From Proteromonas lacertae (taxonomy: Eukaryota; Sar; Bigyra; Opalinata; Proteromonadidae): a DNA stretch of 64,000 bases. Below the pieces are notes generated by a model. It was given only the letters and a program-made list of their open reading frames with translations. It had not been told where the DNA came from and made no database searches. Position 1 is the stretch's first letter, and each line of letters starts with the position of its first letter. The stretch spans positions 62,001 through 126,000 of the forward strand of contig NGBS01000591.1 of assembly GCA_002245135.1 (NCBI GenBank), read 5' to 3'. Positions 12,415 through 23,059 of the stretch are shown here, in pieces. The position numbers and the translations under genes were made by a program.

Positions 12415-12437
12415 ATTGGTTGTGTGTTATTTTGCAA
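11895..12437 (-). pseudogene. Polinton-region large protein, copy A, central part
   Basis: It begins with a glutamine run encoded by a (CAA)n tract, followed by a helical domain (YDYESVKQMVMNNTKQDLEN, ending in a GMGSEYHLWPKV segment) and a basic patch KHVHFNHKKHHRRNK. The basic patch and the following SIP(R/H)RH..LAT are also found just upstream of copy B (14850-14975), which shows that this segment and 8774-10272 were one gene. The hAT right end cuts it at 11894. The upstream Asn-rich ORF (12365-13609) overlaps it in another frame at the same repeat. A one-base change in the CCCC run near 12455 would fuse the two, so the original protein may have been continuous. Confidence 0.5.
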
Positions 12438-13609
12438 TGTTGGCTGGGCTGCTGCCGCCGGGGCGCAGCAGCACCTGCCATCATTCCGGCGTAGTTTGCA
12501 ACATTTGAACTTTGATTATTATAACCTGCACCAGTTGCAGGTATTGAAGTTGTAACATTAGAACTGGGGGCAGTTGTAGTACTATTAGTTGTATTATTAG
12601 AACTGGCCCCAGTTGTAACATTCGATGCTTGAATATTTGAAGTGGCCGGCGCACTCGTCGAATTTGTTGTTGCAGGAGTAGCACCAAATATACCTCTGAA
12701 CCAATTGTATATATTACTTAGTGATGTAGTAAAGAAACCCATTATACTATCTAACTTAAAATGAATCCATTGTGACATATCCATTGGAGGAACTTGTTTC
12801 CAACGATTATATACCAAACTGACAAAATTAGGAGTTAACATTGACACAAAAGATGCTGCATTAACCCATGCTGGGGATAAACCAAATATCCATTGCATAA
12901 CACCACTATATCCTATTCCTGCATTTACTAAATACTTTAATATTGCACCAACAGTATTATCAGGAAATAGTATTTCAAACACTTGTGAAATAGAACCTAA
13001 TGTCATAGTACATAAGCAGAACTTCACACCAAATTTCAACCAATTGTATGTTGTATTACCTGAGAAATATTTATCAATTTTTGAAATTAATGATTGTTTT
13101 TTTCTTTCTTCCATTGTTGCTATCTTTCTCTGATATTCTTCATTCCTTGCTTTCACTATTTCATTTTCTTGTTGTAATTTATACTCGTGATCTTTTTGTG
13201 TTGTACCAGCATTATTATTCCATCTTGGATTGGATTGATATGAATTTACATTGTACTGTGATCCCCATTGTTGTAATGGTTTTCCTTCAATTTGAGATAA
13301 AAATGGATTTTGCCATTGATATGTTAAATTCTCTGGTTGAGCATAATAATCTGAGTATGGCTTGTTATACTTACCTATGTTCCTATAATATCGTCCAAAC
13401 TGGTCTGTGATGCCTGACATATATAATTTGTATTTCATCTCATCAGTCATAAAATTGTTTTTTGTTGCGTTTATATTTGGATTAACAGGCTTTGATAATT
13501 CCTCTATATCATCATCCTCATCTCCTATAGTATCATAAAATTTATTGAAACTAGATTTAGGATCATAGACGTCTAATCCATATGTACCATTCATTGCCTT
13601 TGTCAACAT
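12365..13609 (-). CDS. Polinton-region membrane protein, unidentified
   Basis: A 414-residue reading. The N-terminal half is polar and Asn/Gln/Tyr-rich, and the middle is a charged coiled coil (YQRKIATMEERKKQS). Then come two to three hydrophobic segments (about residues 205-290: FCLCTMTLGSISQVFEILF, YLVNAGIGYSGVMQWIFGL) and a Ser/Thr/Ala-rich low-complexity tail. The tail ends in an Asn run that is the same DNA repeat read as Gln in the next ORF. The C-terminal tail is GC-richer than anything nearby. It overlaps the small basic gene upstream by about 47 bp. The function is unknown; its position between small structural-type genes and the large protein suggests a virion or membrane component. 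It may be the N-terminal half of the copy A protein. Confidence 0.5.
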
Positions 13610-13790
13610 TGGCTGTTGGGTTAGCCATGTGACTGAGATCTAGTTTTATTTTCTTGTTATCTTTCACTTTGTTATAGATGATCTTTTTCAATTTTCTCTT
13701 AAGTGCATTATGATACACAGAAGGATTCTCAAAATCAATTGCTTCTTCTTTTGGTGATGATTGTTGCTTATGCTTTCGTTTAACAACCAT
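13563..13790 (-). CDS. Small basic protein of the Polinton region
   Basis: 75 residues with two lysine/arginine clusters (VVKRKHKQQ at the start and ALKRKLKKIIYNKVKDNKK in the middle), so it probably binds nucleic acid or carries a nuclear localisation signal. It overlaps the next gene by about 47 bp, typical of the compact gene packing here. Comparable small basic proteins accompany virus-like transposons as DNA-condensing factors, but nothing in the sequence fixes that role. I do not recognise a family. Confidence 0.45.
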   Translation of the reverse strand: MVVKRKHKQQSSPKEEAIDFENPSVYHNALKRKLKKIIYNKVKDNKKIKLDLSHMANPTANVDKGNEWYIWIRRL

Positions 13791-13868
13791 AAAATATATA
13801 AAACAATATAAAAAAAAAGAGAAACAATACTATTAGAAATATAGCCGTTATTGATATTATAGATGATA

Positions 13869-14195
13869 TTAACTCTTCTTTCGTTCTACAGATTGCCATC
13901 CATCATCATCAAAATCAGATTCAAATTCATCATCTTCTTGTTCTTGTTTTTGTTCTTGTTGTTGTTCTTCTTCTTCAAAATCAGATTTGAATTCATCATC
14001 ATCATCATCATCATCATTTTTAGGATTGTTTGCTTCTCTCCAATCCTCTCTTATTTTCTTTTGTTCTTCTGGTGTTATATATTGCATTATCTTATCAAGT
14101 TCATCTTTTGTTAATTCTGAAATATCATGTTTAATATCAGTAAATGGCTGTACTTTAATATCTGTTTCTGCTTTAGGAGTAATCAATTTATTCAA
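13869..14195 (-). CDS. Acidic protein of the Polinton region
   Basis: 108 residues. The first half is ordinary and ends in a helix (ELTKDELDKIMQYITPEEQK). The second half is a chain of Asp and Glu/Gln runs encoded by (GAT)n and (GAA/CAA)n tracts, with the pattern (E/K)F(E/K)SDF(D/E) occurring about three times. The terminal charged segment EFESDFDDDGWQSVERK resembles a short linear peptide for partner binding. It sits between the basic small gene and the 177-residue gene on the same strand, with gaps under 80 bp. The function is unknown; a chaperone for basic DNA-binding proteins is one possibility. Confidence 0.42.
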   Translation of the reverse strand: MNKLITPKAETDIKVQPFTDIKHDISELTKDELDKIMQYITPEEQKKIREDWREANNPKNDDDDDDDEFKSDFEEEEQQQEQKQEQEDDEFESDFDDDGWQSVERKKS

Positions 14196-14227
14196 CTTCT
14201 ACTATTATATATAAATTAACATGAATT

Positions 14228-14761
14228 TTATACCATTTGTTGCATTTGTGACATCTTGATTTGGTTAATTGGATTACTCATATATTCACCCATCTGCATC
14301 CTAGTCTTTGCACTTGCTTGAGCCATTTCATTGTAATTAGGTCTATTCATATTCACATACATGTTAGGACCAAACAAATGCTGATCATCAATCTCTCTTA
14401 AACTATTAGCAAGTGGTATAGCCATTGCATTACCTTCATGTAATGATGTGGATAACATAGAATCGATTGCATTCTGTCTCTCTAAAAATTTTTGCTCATC
14501 ATTCAATTTACGAATATCACTTTCATTAGGAAGAGTGTCTTTAGAATTCAACTTAGTAATCTCATCTTTTATTTCTTTTAAACGACTGTTTCTCATATCC
14601 ACTAAATCTTTTGCATTCTCTCTATAAAAATTATTATATAAACGCTGATAATATTTGTCATGTCCTTTATACCCTTCACCTCTCCGTATCTTCTTCCTTT
14701 TGCCTTTGCCTCTCATCCGAGCAAACACAGCAAGTAGTATTTTCTTATTCAGTTTTTTCAT
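14228..14761 (-). CDS. 177-residue basic-N-terminus protein of the Polinton region
   Basis: It starts with a short hydrophobic stretch and then a very basic patch RMRGKGKRKKIRRGEGYKG, followed by long helices (DMRNSRLKEIKDEITKLNSK, FLERQNAIDSMLS) and a Met/Gln-rich tail ending MSQMQQMV. The arginine/lysine patch close to the N-terminus resembles a nucleic-acid-binding or core-protein peptide, and the gene is next to other small virus-like genes in one direction. It ends 60 bp upstream of copy B, which runs the other way, so the inverted duplication boundary lies between them. No family recognised. Confidence 0.45.
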   Translation of the reverse strand: MKKLNKKILLAVFARMRGKGKRKKIRRGEGYKGHDKYYQRLYNNFYRENAKDLVDMRNSRLKEIKDEITKLNSKDTLPNESDIRKLNDEQKFLERQNAIDSMLSTSLHEGNAMAIPLANSLREIDDQHLFGPNMYVNMNRPNYNEMAQASAKTRMQMGEYMSNPINQIKMSQMQQMV

Positions 14762-14819
14762 AATAACTTAATAGAAAATAAAAAGAAACAATTTAATTAT
14801 CATATATAACTGAATTAGG

Positions 14820-16634
14820 TAATGATCCAAATAGTGTAATTGATGAACTACCTAAGAAAGGATTCTTTGGTTATGGAAGATAACATAAAAAACATGTTCA
14901 TTTTCAAAAAACATAGAAAACATAATAGGAAGAGTAAATTGTAATTAAAATCAATTCCACATAGGCATTGTTTGGCTACTAACGTTTTAGGAGGTGTTGT
15001 ACAACTAAATATGGGAACAACAGTAAAACTTAATGAACACTTTGTTGTTCCCAATCCAAGACAAAGTGTAGATGAAGGTAAAATACCAATCTATATACCA
15101 ACTCAATTACCAACTAATGTACAACGATATATACCAGAACAGCCTGTTGGATACAATTATAATTGGAATTATAATAAATTGTTTGGACCTGGTTTAAGTA
15201 GACAAGCTAGAAGAGAGATTCAATATCTAATCACAAATAACTATGCTCAACACTTATCTAATAATTGTCACATTGATTTATATGATATGAGAGATCCAGC
15301 ACATAAGAAAGGTAATTTAAGAGGTACTCCAGCATTAGCTCAATTAGATACATCAATGCCAAGAGAATATATTTTAAATTGGCCTAAAGGTGTTACAGAA
15401 CAAGATGATATGGCATATGATAATGGAGTGAATAAAATAACAGATGATTTATATAAAAGATTTCCTCAATTACATGGTTATAAGTCGTTACAGCAAGCAA
15501 TTGAAATGAATCCTGAACTACAAGCATACAAAAACTATAAAAATAATATATTATCTAAAGGATGGGACTATATTATGGGAAATAATAAGGAAATGAATGA
15601 ATATTATAATAAGCTATTACTGCAACAAGAGTACTTGCAAAATGAATTAGCAGATGGTGTTAGTAAAATACATACTTATTCTGATCCATCTAATCTCGAT
15701 GCTGAAAAAGTTAAAGAATATATTGCATTAAATAGTCAAAAAATGGGTAGAGTAATGAATGATGATCAAATAAAAGACCAATCACTCTTTTTTAAATTTG
15801 CTACTGAGAATCCAGACATTATGTCAAAAGTTCCAGATATAGGTCAAGGTGAATGTTCACCAATAAATGAAGATTATTATAGAATGCTTAATGAAGTAGC
15901 TTCACAAAATAGTAGAGATTTCATTAATTTTGATTATAATAGAGAGAAATTTGCTCATGAACTTCCTGAAGATTGGATGGCAGCTTCTAATCCAGAAAAA
16001 GTATCGATAGCATTTGGTTTGCTGAAAACAGCATGTTCATCATGGGCAAAATTTGAAAATTCACAATTTCAGAAGGTATCGGACTCTTTGAAGGAAACTG
16101 ATTAACAGGTTTTGTAAGTAACTTATTGTTGTGTGTAGAAAATTTGTTTAGGATATTTCCTCAGATATATTATACATTCAAAGATTATTTAGTTGGTGGA
16201 GTGACTCTTCAAATGTTTGAAGTAGATCATGTAATGAAATATGTACGTACAATATTACTTTCATGTTTGGCTTTTGGTTATGGAAGAAGGCAAAGTTGCC
16301 AATGACAGCCTTTCTGTATGTAATGTGGTACTTCGTGTATGATTATTACGAAATTATTCGTATGTTGTCAGGTGGTCGTTTACCTGCTATCACTGACTTA
16401 TATTATGGTAATTCAGATAAAGAGAAGGCTATATTACCAAAAGCATTACAAAACTCTTGGTTACCGATAGATTTAATTTATAATTTTGGTGCATCATTTT
16501 TGTTCAATAAACATCCCTATATCAGACATTTGTTTCAAGCAGTGCCATTTTTGTTTAGGTTTACTGGTATGTCACCTCCTAATTTAAGTAATGATAGTTC
16601 AGGATCGATATTGAAAGCTGCTTCAGAAGTGTAG
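14820..16634 (+). pseudogene. Polinton-region large protein, copy B, truncated and broken
   Basis: The inverted partner of copy A. The first 140 bp match the basic-patch region of copy A but contain two stops. A long open stretch follows (14972-16105) with LGGVVQLNMGTTVKLNEH, PGLSRQARREIQYL, LLLQQEYLQNELADGVSKI and SQNSRDFINFDYNREK. A frameshift and stop at about 16105 interrupt it, then the hydrophobic part resumes at 16263 (FLYVMWYFVYDYYEIIR, MLSGGRLPAITDLYYGNS) and is lost again near 16634. It preserves about 70 codons missing from copy A. Its downstream neighbour is the adenain-like protease in the same direction. Divergence from copy A is considerable, so the duplication is old or the two came from separate elements. 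Confidence 0.55.
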
Positions 16635-16759
16635 CAACAGTGATAACAGCACTTACTGAAGCCAGAAGGACATAAACATAAGAATAGAATGCAATTTCCA
16701 ACTACGTTCCAAAACAACAACAATCAATTCCAAGTTCATTCACTAATTTTGGTAGAGCA

Positions 16760-17248
16760 ATGAGTAACTTAGATCAATTAAAACAAGTTAATCAAGCTTT
16801 AAATTGGTTTCAAAGAGGTAATGGAAATAATAAAAAAGTAAAGAAATTAATTTCACGTAGGAAGATTTTATATAACAATATCACTTCAGATGCCTTATCG
16901 AACTTTGATATAGAGTTAATTGTGAAAAATGAGTTCAATAATTTTCACGGAAAGTTCATGGGAGTGTTCTGCTGGGACGAGCTTGTACTTCCTACACCCA
17001 AAAAGAAGAATCAATGGGGAATCATAATCAATACACTCACCACACAAGCTAGCCCTGATTCTATAGGTCATTGGGTGGCCTTAGTAGTTGACAATATCAA
17101 GAAGCAATTCCTGTACTATGATTCATTTGGTGAAGATCCTCAACACTTAGAAAAATTCAAAAAAAGTTTGAAAAAATTAAAGAAGTATCATAATGAAAAG
17201 TATGAACTTAAAATCAATGGAGTACAGAACCAAAATTCAAATACTACC
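16760..17248 (+). pseudogene. Adenain-like cysteine protease, N-terminal part (interrupted)
   Basis: The Polinton-type C5/Ulp1-related protease, which in such elements matures structural proteins. The catalytic histidine block IGHWVALVVDN is followed by the acid block YYDSFGEDP. Next comes the glutamine-containing stretch NGVQNQNSN that precedes the catalytic cysteine in adenovirus-like proteases. At 17248 the gene is cut by a 10.18-kb transposon. The rest, starting with NCGYF, lies at 27431 on the other side. Removing the insert and one CTACC copy leaves the reading frame unbroken, so the gene was intact when the transposon landed. Length would be about 210 residues, normal for the family. 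The inserted DNA gives a stop after about 11 extra codons. Confidence 0.8.
17244..17248. repeat. Target-site duplication, left copy (CTACC)
   Basis: CTACC immediately precedes the terminal TGTTG of the transposon and recurs directly after its terminal CAACA at 27426-27430. A 5-bp duplication fits integration by a retroviral-type integrase. Confidence 0.85.
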
Positions 17249-17370
17249 TGTTGTTCCCCGTTGAGTACAACTCCCCGTTGAGCGATTAGAAACTTTAGAA
17301 ACAAACTAATTATATAATGTTATTACTCATAATGAGTTATGAAGGGATATAATGTTACCTTGTCATATAA
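17249..17370 (+). repeat. Left terminal inverted repeat
   Basis: It matches the complement of 27305-27425 at roughly nine bases in ten over the first 105 bp, with the outer ~42 bp nearly identical. CCCCGTTGAG occurs twice about 21 bp apart, which looks like a pair of integrase-binding sites. Confidence 0.85.
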
Positions 17371-18200
17371 GCTACTTTTGTGAGTAAAAAAATAGTGTCA
17401 TAATATTGAGAAAAAACTACATAAATGAGTGTTAGAATTAATTTATATTTCATATTTTATGTTTTTATTTTAATATGATGTCTAAATAAAAAGTGACAAA
17501 ATTTAAGGATTTAAGAATTATACCCCTTCTGACGTCAGTGTTTTCACACAAACTTTCTCAAACTACATTCATTTCATTTTTTTGATTTTAAAACTATTAA
17601 AATAGTTAATATTATTGTAATTTAAATAATTAGCATAAATGGATTTTTATCATACAAAATTTGCTGTTTTTATATCACCAATATAGATATAAACAAAAAA
17701 TGTGTAATTGTGGAAATATATTTATAGAAAAAGTGTCTTTTTATTTACTATAATATATATAATGAGTGTATAATGAGTATAGTTAATATATTGTATCAGA
17801 TCTTAAAATCACTTGCAAATCAGAATACACTCTTTTGTTTTCTTAATACAAATTAAATAATGTTTATTATTTTATATAAAATACAGCTAATTAACCAAAT
17901 CACACTTCTCGCATTACATTCTTATACATTCAACTCTTCTGGACTTATGAAACATATACCATTTATTTTTATATGCTTTTCTTTTCTAAGTGTTTATTAA
18001 TATGTTTTTCATACAACTTAAAAAACTATTGTAAAACAAAGAAAATAACACAAACCTCAAGCCTATGATAATATTTGAATTTTGATATCAAAAATGTAAG
18101 TGTTATATATATATATATTATTATTATTATATTATTATATATTATATATTATTTATCAATTTATTTATATATATATATATTTTGCGTTAAAGGTAGATAT
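17371..18200. other. Left interior of the transposon, no gene seen
   Basis: AT-rich, without an ORF I trust. A short stretch around 17500-17535 resembles the complement of the right interior near 27130-27165 (a run of Cs flanked by A/T, with AAATTTAAGGATTT-like sequence), so weak inverted similarity extends past the terminal repeats. Confidence 0.45.
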
Positions 18201-18202
18201 AG

Positions 18203-19640
18203 ATGAATATAGTCATTGGTAAGAAGAATGAATATTATGTATAGTTAGTAAAATATTTTTCTCAATTTGGTAGTCAATCATTATATTCATTTATCGATAA
18301 TTATGATAAAGAAATTTTTAATGCTCATTTGGAAACTGTTTTGGAATTGTATGTATATATTTTGTTATAATTGTTGTTTATAGATAAAAGGTGATAATGC
18401 GAATAGAATGAAGATGAACATAAAGTTGAATCCTCTAATACTAAAGAAGATGAGATAAGTCAATTGAAAGAAGAGTTGAATGAAATGAAGAAAGAAAAGA
18501 ACGAATTAGAAAGTCAATTGAAAGAGATGAAAGAAGAATCTAAACCATATACTGATGAAATTGAATCATCAAATAGTTAAAAAAAGAATAAAGAATAAAT
18601 AGAGAAAGAGTTGAATGAATTGAAAAATAAAATCAAAGATAATAATAAGATAGAAAATGATGTAATTTACAAAAGTGAAAAACTTGGAATAAGTGAAATA
18701 GAAGAAATAGAAAATGAATTGAAAGAAGAATGAGATAAATCTAATCAATAGAATGTAGAATTACAGAAGAACAAAGATGAATTAGAGAAAGAAATAACTC
18801 AATTAAAAGAACATCAATCTAAATCTCAGAATGAATTAGAGAATGAATTAAATGGATTGAAAGAACAACTAGATAAATCCAAAGAAGAGAAAGAAGAAAT
18901 GAAAAAGAACAAAAAAGATTTAGAGAATGAGTTGAAGAAAATGAATGATGAAGTAATAAAATGTTAAACCATTTTAAGATAATTCAAGTATTTATTTTAT
19001 TCCCATAATCAGTACTTCAGTTTAGTTATATCAACATGATGACATGATAATGAAGAAATGATTGAATAAGTGGGTAATGATCCTGAAGTGTTAGCTTTTA
19101 TTGGAACTTCTACTAATGAAGAAAGATAAGCAATTCATCCATATTTGTCAGAATATAATAAATAATTATTCTCATTTTATGTTGTAGAAGTTTAAAAAAG
19201 TTTACAAGAATGTAATACAGTTTGGAAGAATGCCTCATCATTATATGATTAAAGTATTTAATTATCACTATATTAATAGAAGATTATAATATAACATTGA
19301 ATAATGAGAATGGTATAATAAGTGGATTTCCAACTAATGAATTGAATAATATGTTGAGAATAAAAATAACAGGTAATAATGATAAAGAAGGAATAGAAAT
19401 AGAAAATTCAGTTATTAAACACATTCAGTTGCAAACCTATCTCACATATTATGAAACAAAATATATATTTTGTAAGTGAAGAAGATAAGAAAAAATATAG
19501 AATAGAATAATATGAAGGCAAATGAAATTGACAGATAAAACAAAAGGAGTGTTTGTAAGAATAAATGTGAATAAGTGTATTTAGATAATGTATTACTTTA
19601 GGTGATTTTACATTAGTTGGTATGAATTTATTGTTTTTTG
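18203..19640 (+). pseudogene. Coiled-coil protein relic with many in-frame stops
   Basis: A single frame can be followed for most of about 1.3 kb. It runs through an N-terminal part (SQFGSQSLYSFIDNYDKE), a long coiled coil (repeated ELKKE/KELE-type heptads, LKEHQSKSQNELENELNGLK) and a C-terminal part (NDPEVLAFIGTSTNEE, then FPTNELNNMLRIKITGNN). About ten TAA, three TAG and at least four TGA codons interrupt it. Intron-like segments with GTAT..TAG ends (about 18350-18384 and 19250-19275, the latter 26 nt) keep the frame, so this was a spliced gene. The stops fall where Gln or Arg codons would fit, each one C-to-T change away. The family is unknown. It is probably a captured gene that has decayed by C-to-T change; alternatives are discussed in the findings. 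Confidence 0.5.
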
Positions 19641-19786
19641 AGGTTTTATTTCAGCAATACATAATTAGAATTCAATGATTTATATAAAAAATAACAGTAA
19701 AAACATTAGCTATATATATTTATTACTATAACTATATATATACATATAATTCTCATTTATTTCATAATATATATCATAATATATAG

Positions 19787-21465
19787 GTTTTCTGAAGTAT
19801 TACACCTTGATCAAGTACTTGAGGACGATCACAAACCTCTTTATTATCAAGCACTTGATAAGTTGTTTAAAGAAAAAGCCTCTTCCAGCGGCGATAAAAA
19901 GAGAAAAGAACACAGAAGAAGTCATTCTGTAGGTATCGAAAAGAGAAAGAAAGGAAACAAAAGAAGCCGTTCTACTAGTAGTAATGAAGTAGAAGAAGAT
20001 AATTATCGTTGTAGAAGCTTTACCAAAAAGAAATACGATGATTATGTAAAAGATATAAACTTCTATTCCAACAAAGGTTATTCTTACGATGAAGAGACAA
20101 AGCAGTTATTGTTTAAAGGAAAGAAGGTTATTAAAATTGAAGAATCGTTTGATGTACTAAAAGAATTACACGAAGGTAATGGTCACATTACAATTGAACC
20201 TTTGTATTACTTGGTAAATGAAAAGAAGTACTATGGTATTACCAGAGAAATGGTAGATGTATTCGTAAAAACATGTTCTGGATGTAAAGAATTGAAGAAA
20301 GTTCATGTTGAACAACCGTTAAAACCGATACTATCAAGCTATCCACGCGAAAGAGTGTTATGCGATCTAATTAATATGAGTAAAATCAATGAGAAATTTA
20401 CAGTTACTGAAGAAGAACAGTTTAATTACATTCTTACAGTGATTGATCATTACAGTAATTTTACAATTATATATCCATTAAAGAGAAAAACAAAAGAAGA
20501 AACAGTGAAGAATATGCGAAATTATATCAGAATTTTTGGTGCTCCTCAGATTCTTCAAATGGATAATGGTACTGAATTCAAGAATGATTTGATGAGAAGT
20601 TTATGCAATGAATATGGAATTGAAGAAGTTCATAGTGCACCATATAGGCCTCAAACGAATGGAAAGGTAGAAAGGTACAATCGAGTTGTGAAAAACACTT
20701 TAAAAGGATTTATGATGTCGAATAAAGGCATTTATTGGACTGAATTTGTTGATAAAATTATTGAAACAATAAACAATCACAAGTGCAGAAGAACACATTC
20801 TAAGCCTAGATCTTTATTCTATATGGATATTGAACAATTAAAGAAGGAAAACCCAAAGTTATTTATAAAAGAAAATGGCGAAGAAGATGGTGATAATGGT
20901 GGTAATAATGGTACAGTTGATGGTGATGATGATGGTAATGTTTGTCATGATGAATTATGTGATTGTTCTAAAGAAGATGATAAAGAATATTTTAATGATG
21001 ATGAATACGATGAAGTTGAAGTAATAGAAATAGCAAAAGAAAAATATGATGAGAAGAAAAACATAGAAAACATCAGAAAAGATATTTTGAAAAATGAACA
21101 TAAACTCCAACAAGTAAAAGATTACATTAATAAAAGAAGAGATGAATACAATGATAAAATGCATGATGAATCAGAAAAAAAGCTGAAGAAAACTATTATC
21201 AATCCTAAACATGGTGATATAATTGTCTATACCGACAAGAAGAAGAATTACGCAGATAACAACAAGAAAGGAATAATTAAAGAAGATAAAAAAACTAAAG
21301 ATTTATATGGATTGTATACTATTAATATTTAAATTAATATAATTATATAGGATTGATGACCAAGCAATTAAACTTACTACATCTTCAGCATTTACAATAA
21401 TACCTGTTACAAAAGAAGTAAATGAAAAAATGAAAAGAAAAGCTGATGAATTATATGTATTATAA
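19787..21465 (+). CDS. Retroviral-type integrase/transposase (DD35E)
   Basis: The enzyme that cuts and joins the transposon ends. A basic, Ser-rich N-terminus (possible nuclear signal) precedes an HHCC zinc module (LHEGNGH ... CSGCKELKK). The catalytic core has DHYSNF, QMDNGTEF and NGKVERYNR; exactly 35 residues separate the second Asp from the Glu. YRPQTNGKVERYN is the usual rve signature. After an acidic region the C-terminus contains HGDIIVYTDKKK, perhaps an SH3-like end. A 37-nt host-style intron (21314-21350) replaces a premature stop and adds about 38 residues, ending at 21465. The visible coding begins after a splice-acceptor-like TATATAG at 19786. The first exon and ATG were not located with certainty, so the start is provisional. 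The open frame suggests it is functional. Confidence 0.85.
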
Positions 21466-21488
21466 AGTTTATTATTATTATATAATAG

Positions 21489-22934
21489 ATGAATCCTCAA
21501 TCAAAGAAAAGACTATTAGATCCTGATTATAAGAAACAATTACATGAAATAGTTCATAGGCCAAAGTTAAATGCAGTCTATGGAACTATAGCTATAGGAG
21601 CAATTGATATTAAATTAGATTCATCATCACCATTAGAAGAAAGTCGATTAGAATATGTTAAATCTGTTAGAAATAAAATTGGAACAATGCAGTTGGATAT
21701 TATAGATGTAAGATTTATATTGGATTTATATACTTATGGAAGTCAATTTGATCTATTATTAGAGAATGATGAATGTTTAGGTACTTATATAACAACTAAA
21801 AATAGGGATATTTATATAATTAAGTCGGATAGTAGGTATTATACAACGTATCAGACATTAGTAAAAGGTATAAAGTATATTCATGTCATTGACTCATCTA
21901 ATAAAGGTAATTATAAAACAGATTTAGAGAAACTCAGAATTAAAGTTGGTAAAGATAAAGATCAATTCAGATTATTAGTTGATAAGGTGGAAACAAATCA
22001 TCCAGAAGCTACAGATATAGTTTCATTGGTAGTATTTATGATGAAATGTAAGGGTGCAAATATTATTAGTGTTGACACAAGGTTATTAGGAGATTTGTTT
22101 AAAGAATATATAGATACATTAATCAATACCAATTCATGTTTATTGAACTTGGCATTTTTTAAATCATATTGTTCAAAAATATCAACATCATCAATTACTT
22201 ATGAAGAAGAACAAGAAAGCCATGGTTTAAGCTTTGTAAAAAAGATAAGAAAAGTATTTCAGTATGATGATAAGATTGTTTGTTACAAAGGTAAAGAAAG
22301 GGCTGGAAACATCAGTAAATGTGAAAAATTAATATGTGATATGAATACTAATTATGAGTTAAATACAGACGAGTTCACACTTCTACTACATTTCATCAAC
22401 AATGACAATAGTGATGTTATAGATCCATTGGTACTATATCAGAGTGAAGCTCCCAATCACCCCATTCATCATAGTGGTACTTATTTCATTCCAGTATGCA
22501 GAGAACATCATTGGACAGTATGGGAGGTGGAATATGTAAAGAATGAATCAATTACATGTTATATCCATGATTCAATGAAAGAATATACTCATGACTCTCA
22601 AGATAGAAGGTATTTATACTCTGATATTACATCATTATTTGACACAGAAAACATCGATATCTCTTATAAATGCAGTAAAATAATACCATTAGATTATGAG
22701 TTAAAGAACTTAAAACAAAAAGGTGATAAGAGCTGCGGTTATTTTGCATTGTTCTTTTTAGGTATAAGAAAGATGAATATGGAAATTGAAGATGTGGAAC
22801 ATATAGAATCTTTCAATATATCGTACTTTATAATGGATTTAAAAAGGGTTTTAGCATCATTGGATAATAATGATAAAGCAAAGTTATATTGGTATAAAAA
22901 GCATAAACCATCATTCTATAAATTCAAATGCTAA
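21489..22934 (+). CDS. Ulp1/C48-like cysteine protease of the transposon
   Basis: 481 residues starting 23 bp after the integrase stop, in the same direction. The C-terminal third is a SUMO-protease-like peptidase: the histidine block REHHWTVWEVEY, the acid block CYIHDSMKE, and the glutamine/cysteine block LKQKGDKSCGYFALFFLG give the full His-Asp-Gln-Cys set. The N-terminal 300 residues are unlike anything I recognise (DPDYKKQLHEIVHR, LVVFMMKCKGANI). Ulp1-like domains are known from several large eukaryotic DNA transposons; whether they process the transposase or host SUMO conjugates is unsettled. No frame damage is visible. The element thus brings its own cysteine protease into a host element whose protease it destroyed. 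Confidence 0.8.
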   Translation: MNPQSKKRLLDPDYKKQLHEIVHRPKLNAVYGTIAIGAIDIKLDSSSPLEESRLEYVKSVRNKIGTMQLDIIDVRFILDLYTYGSQFDLLLENDECLGTYITTKNRDIYIIKSDSRYYTTYQTLVKGIKYIHVIDSSNKGNYKTDLEKLRIKVGKDKDQFRLLVDKVETNHPEATDIVSLVVFMMKCKGANIISVDTRLLGDLFKEYIDTLINTNSCLLNLAFFKSYCSKISTSSITYEEEQESHGLSFVKKIRKVFQYDDKIVCYKGKERAGNISKCEKLICDMNTNYELNTDEFTLLLHFINNDNSDVIDPLVLYQSEAPNHPIHHSGTYFIPVCREHHWTVWEVEYVKNESITCYIHDSMKEYTHDSQDRRYLYSDITSLFDTENIDISYKCSKIIPLDYELKNLKQKGDKSCGYFALFFLGIRKMNMEIEDVEHIESFNISYFIMDLKRVLASLDNNDKAKLYWYKKHKPSFYKFKC

Positions 22935-23059
22935 CATCTATATTAATTAATTATAATAATGTTTTATTGTAACTTGTTTGTTTTACAAATTTAACTTTTA
23001 AATAACAAATAATTAAAAGTATATAAATTCATATTCACTATTCCTATTAAGATTAAAAT

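Noticed and set aside
12481-12687. Leu/Gln-rich 68-codon minus-strand ORF
   Set aside because: It is an out-of-frame reading of the Ser/Thr/Ala-rich tail of the 12365-13609 protein.
8400-17248. Complete Polinton with polymerase B, ATPase and capsid genes
   Set aside because: None of these genes could be recognised in either strand, and no paired terminal repeats were found, so only a partial element is claimed.
18203-19640. Ciliate-type code with TAA/TAG read as glutamine
   Set aside because: TGA codons also interrupt the frame, and neighbouring genes in the same transposon and host end normally at TAA/TAG, so decay is more likely.
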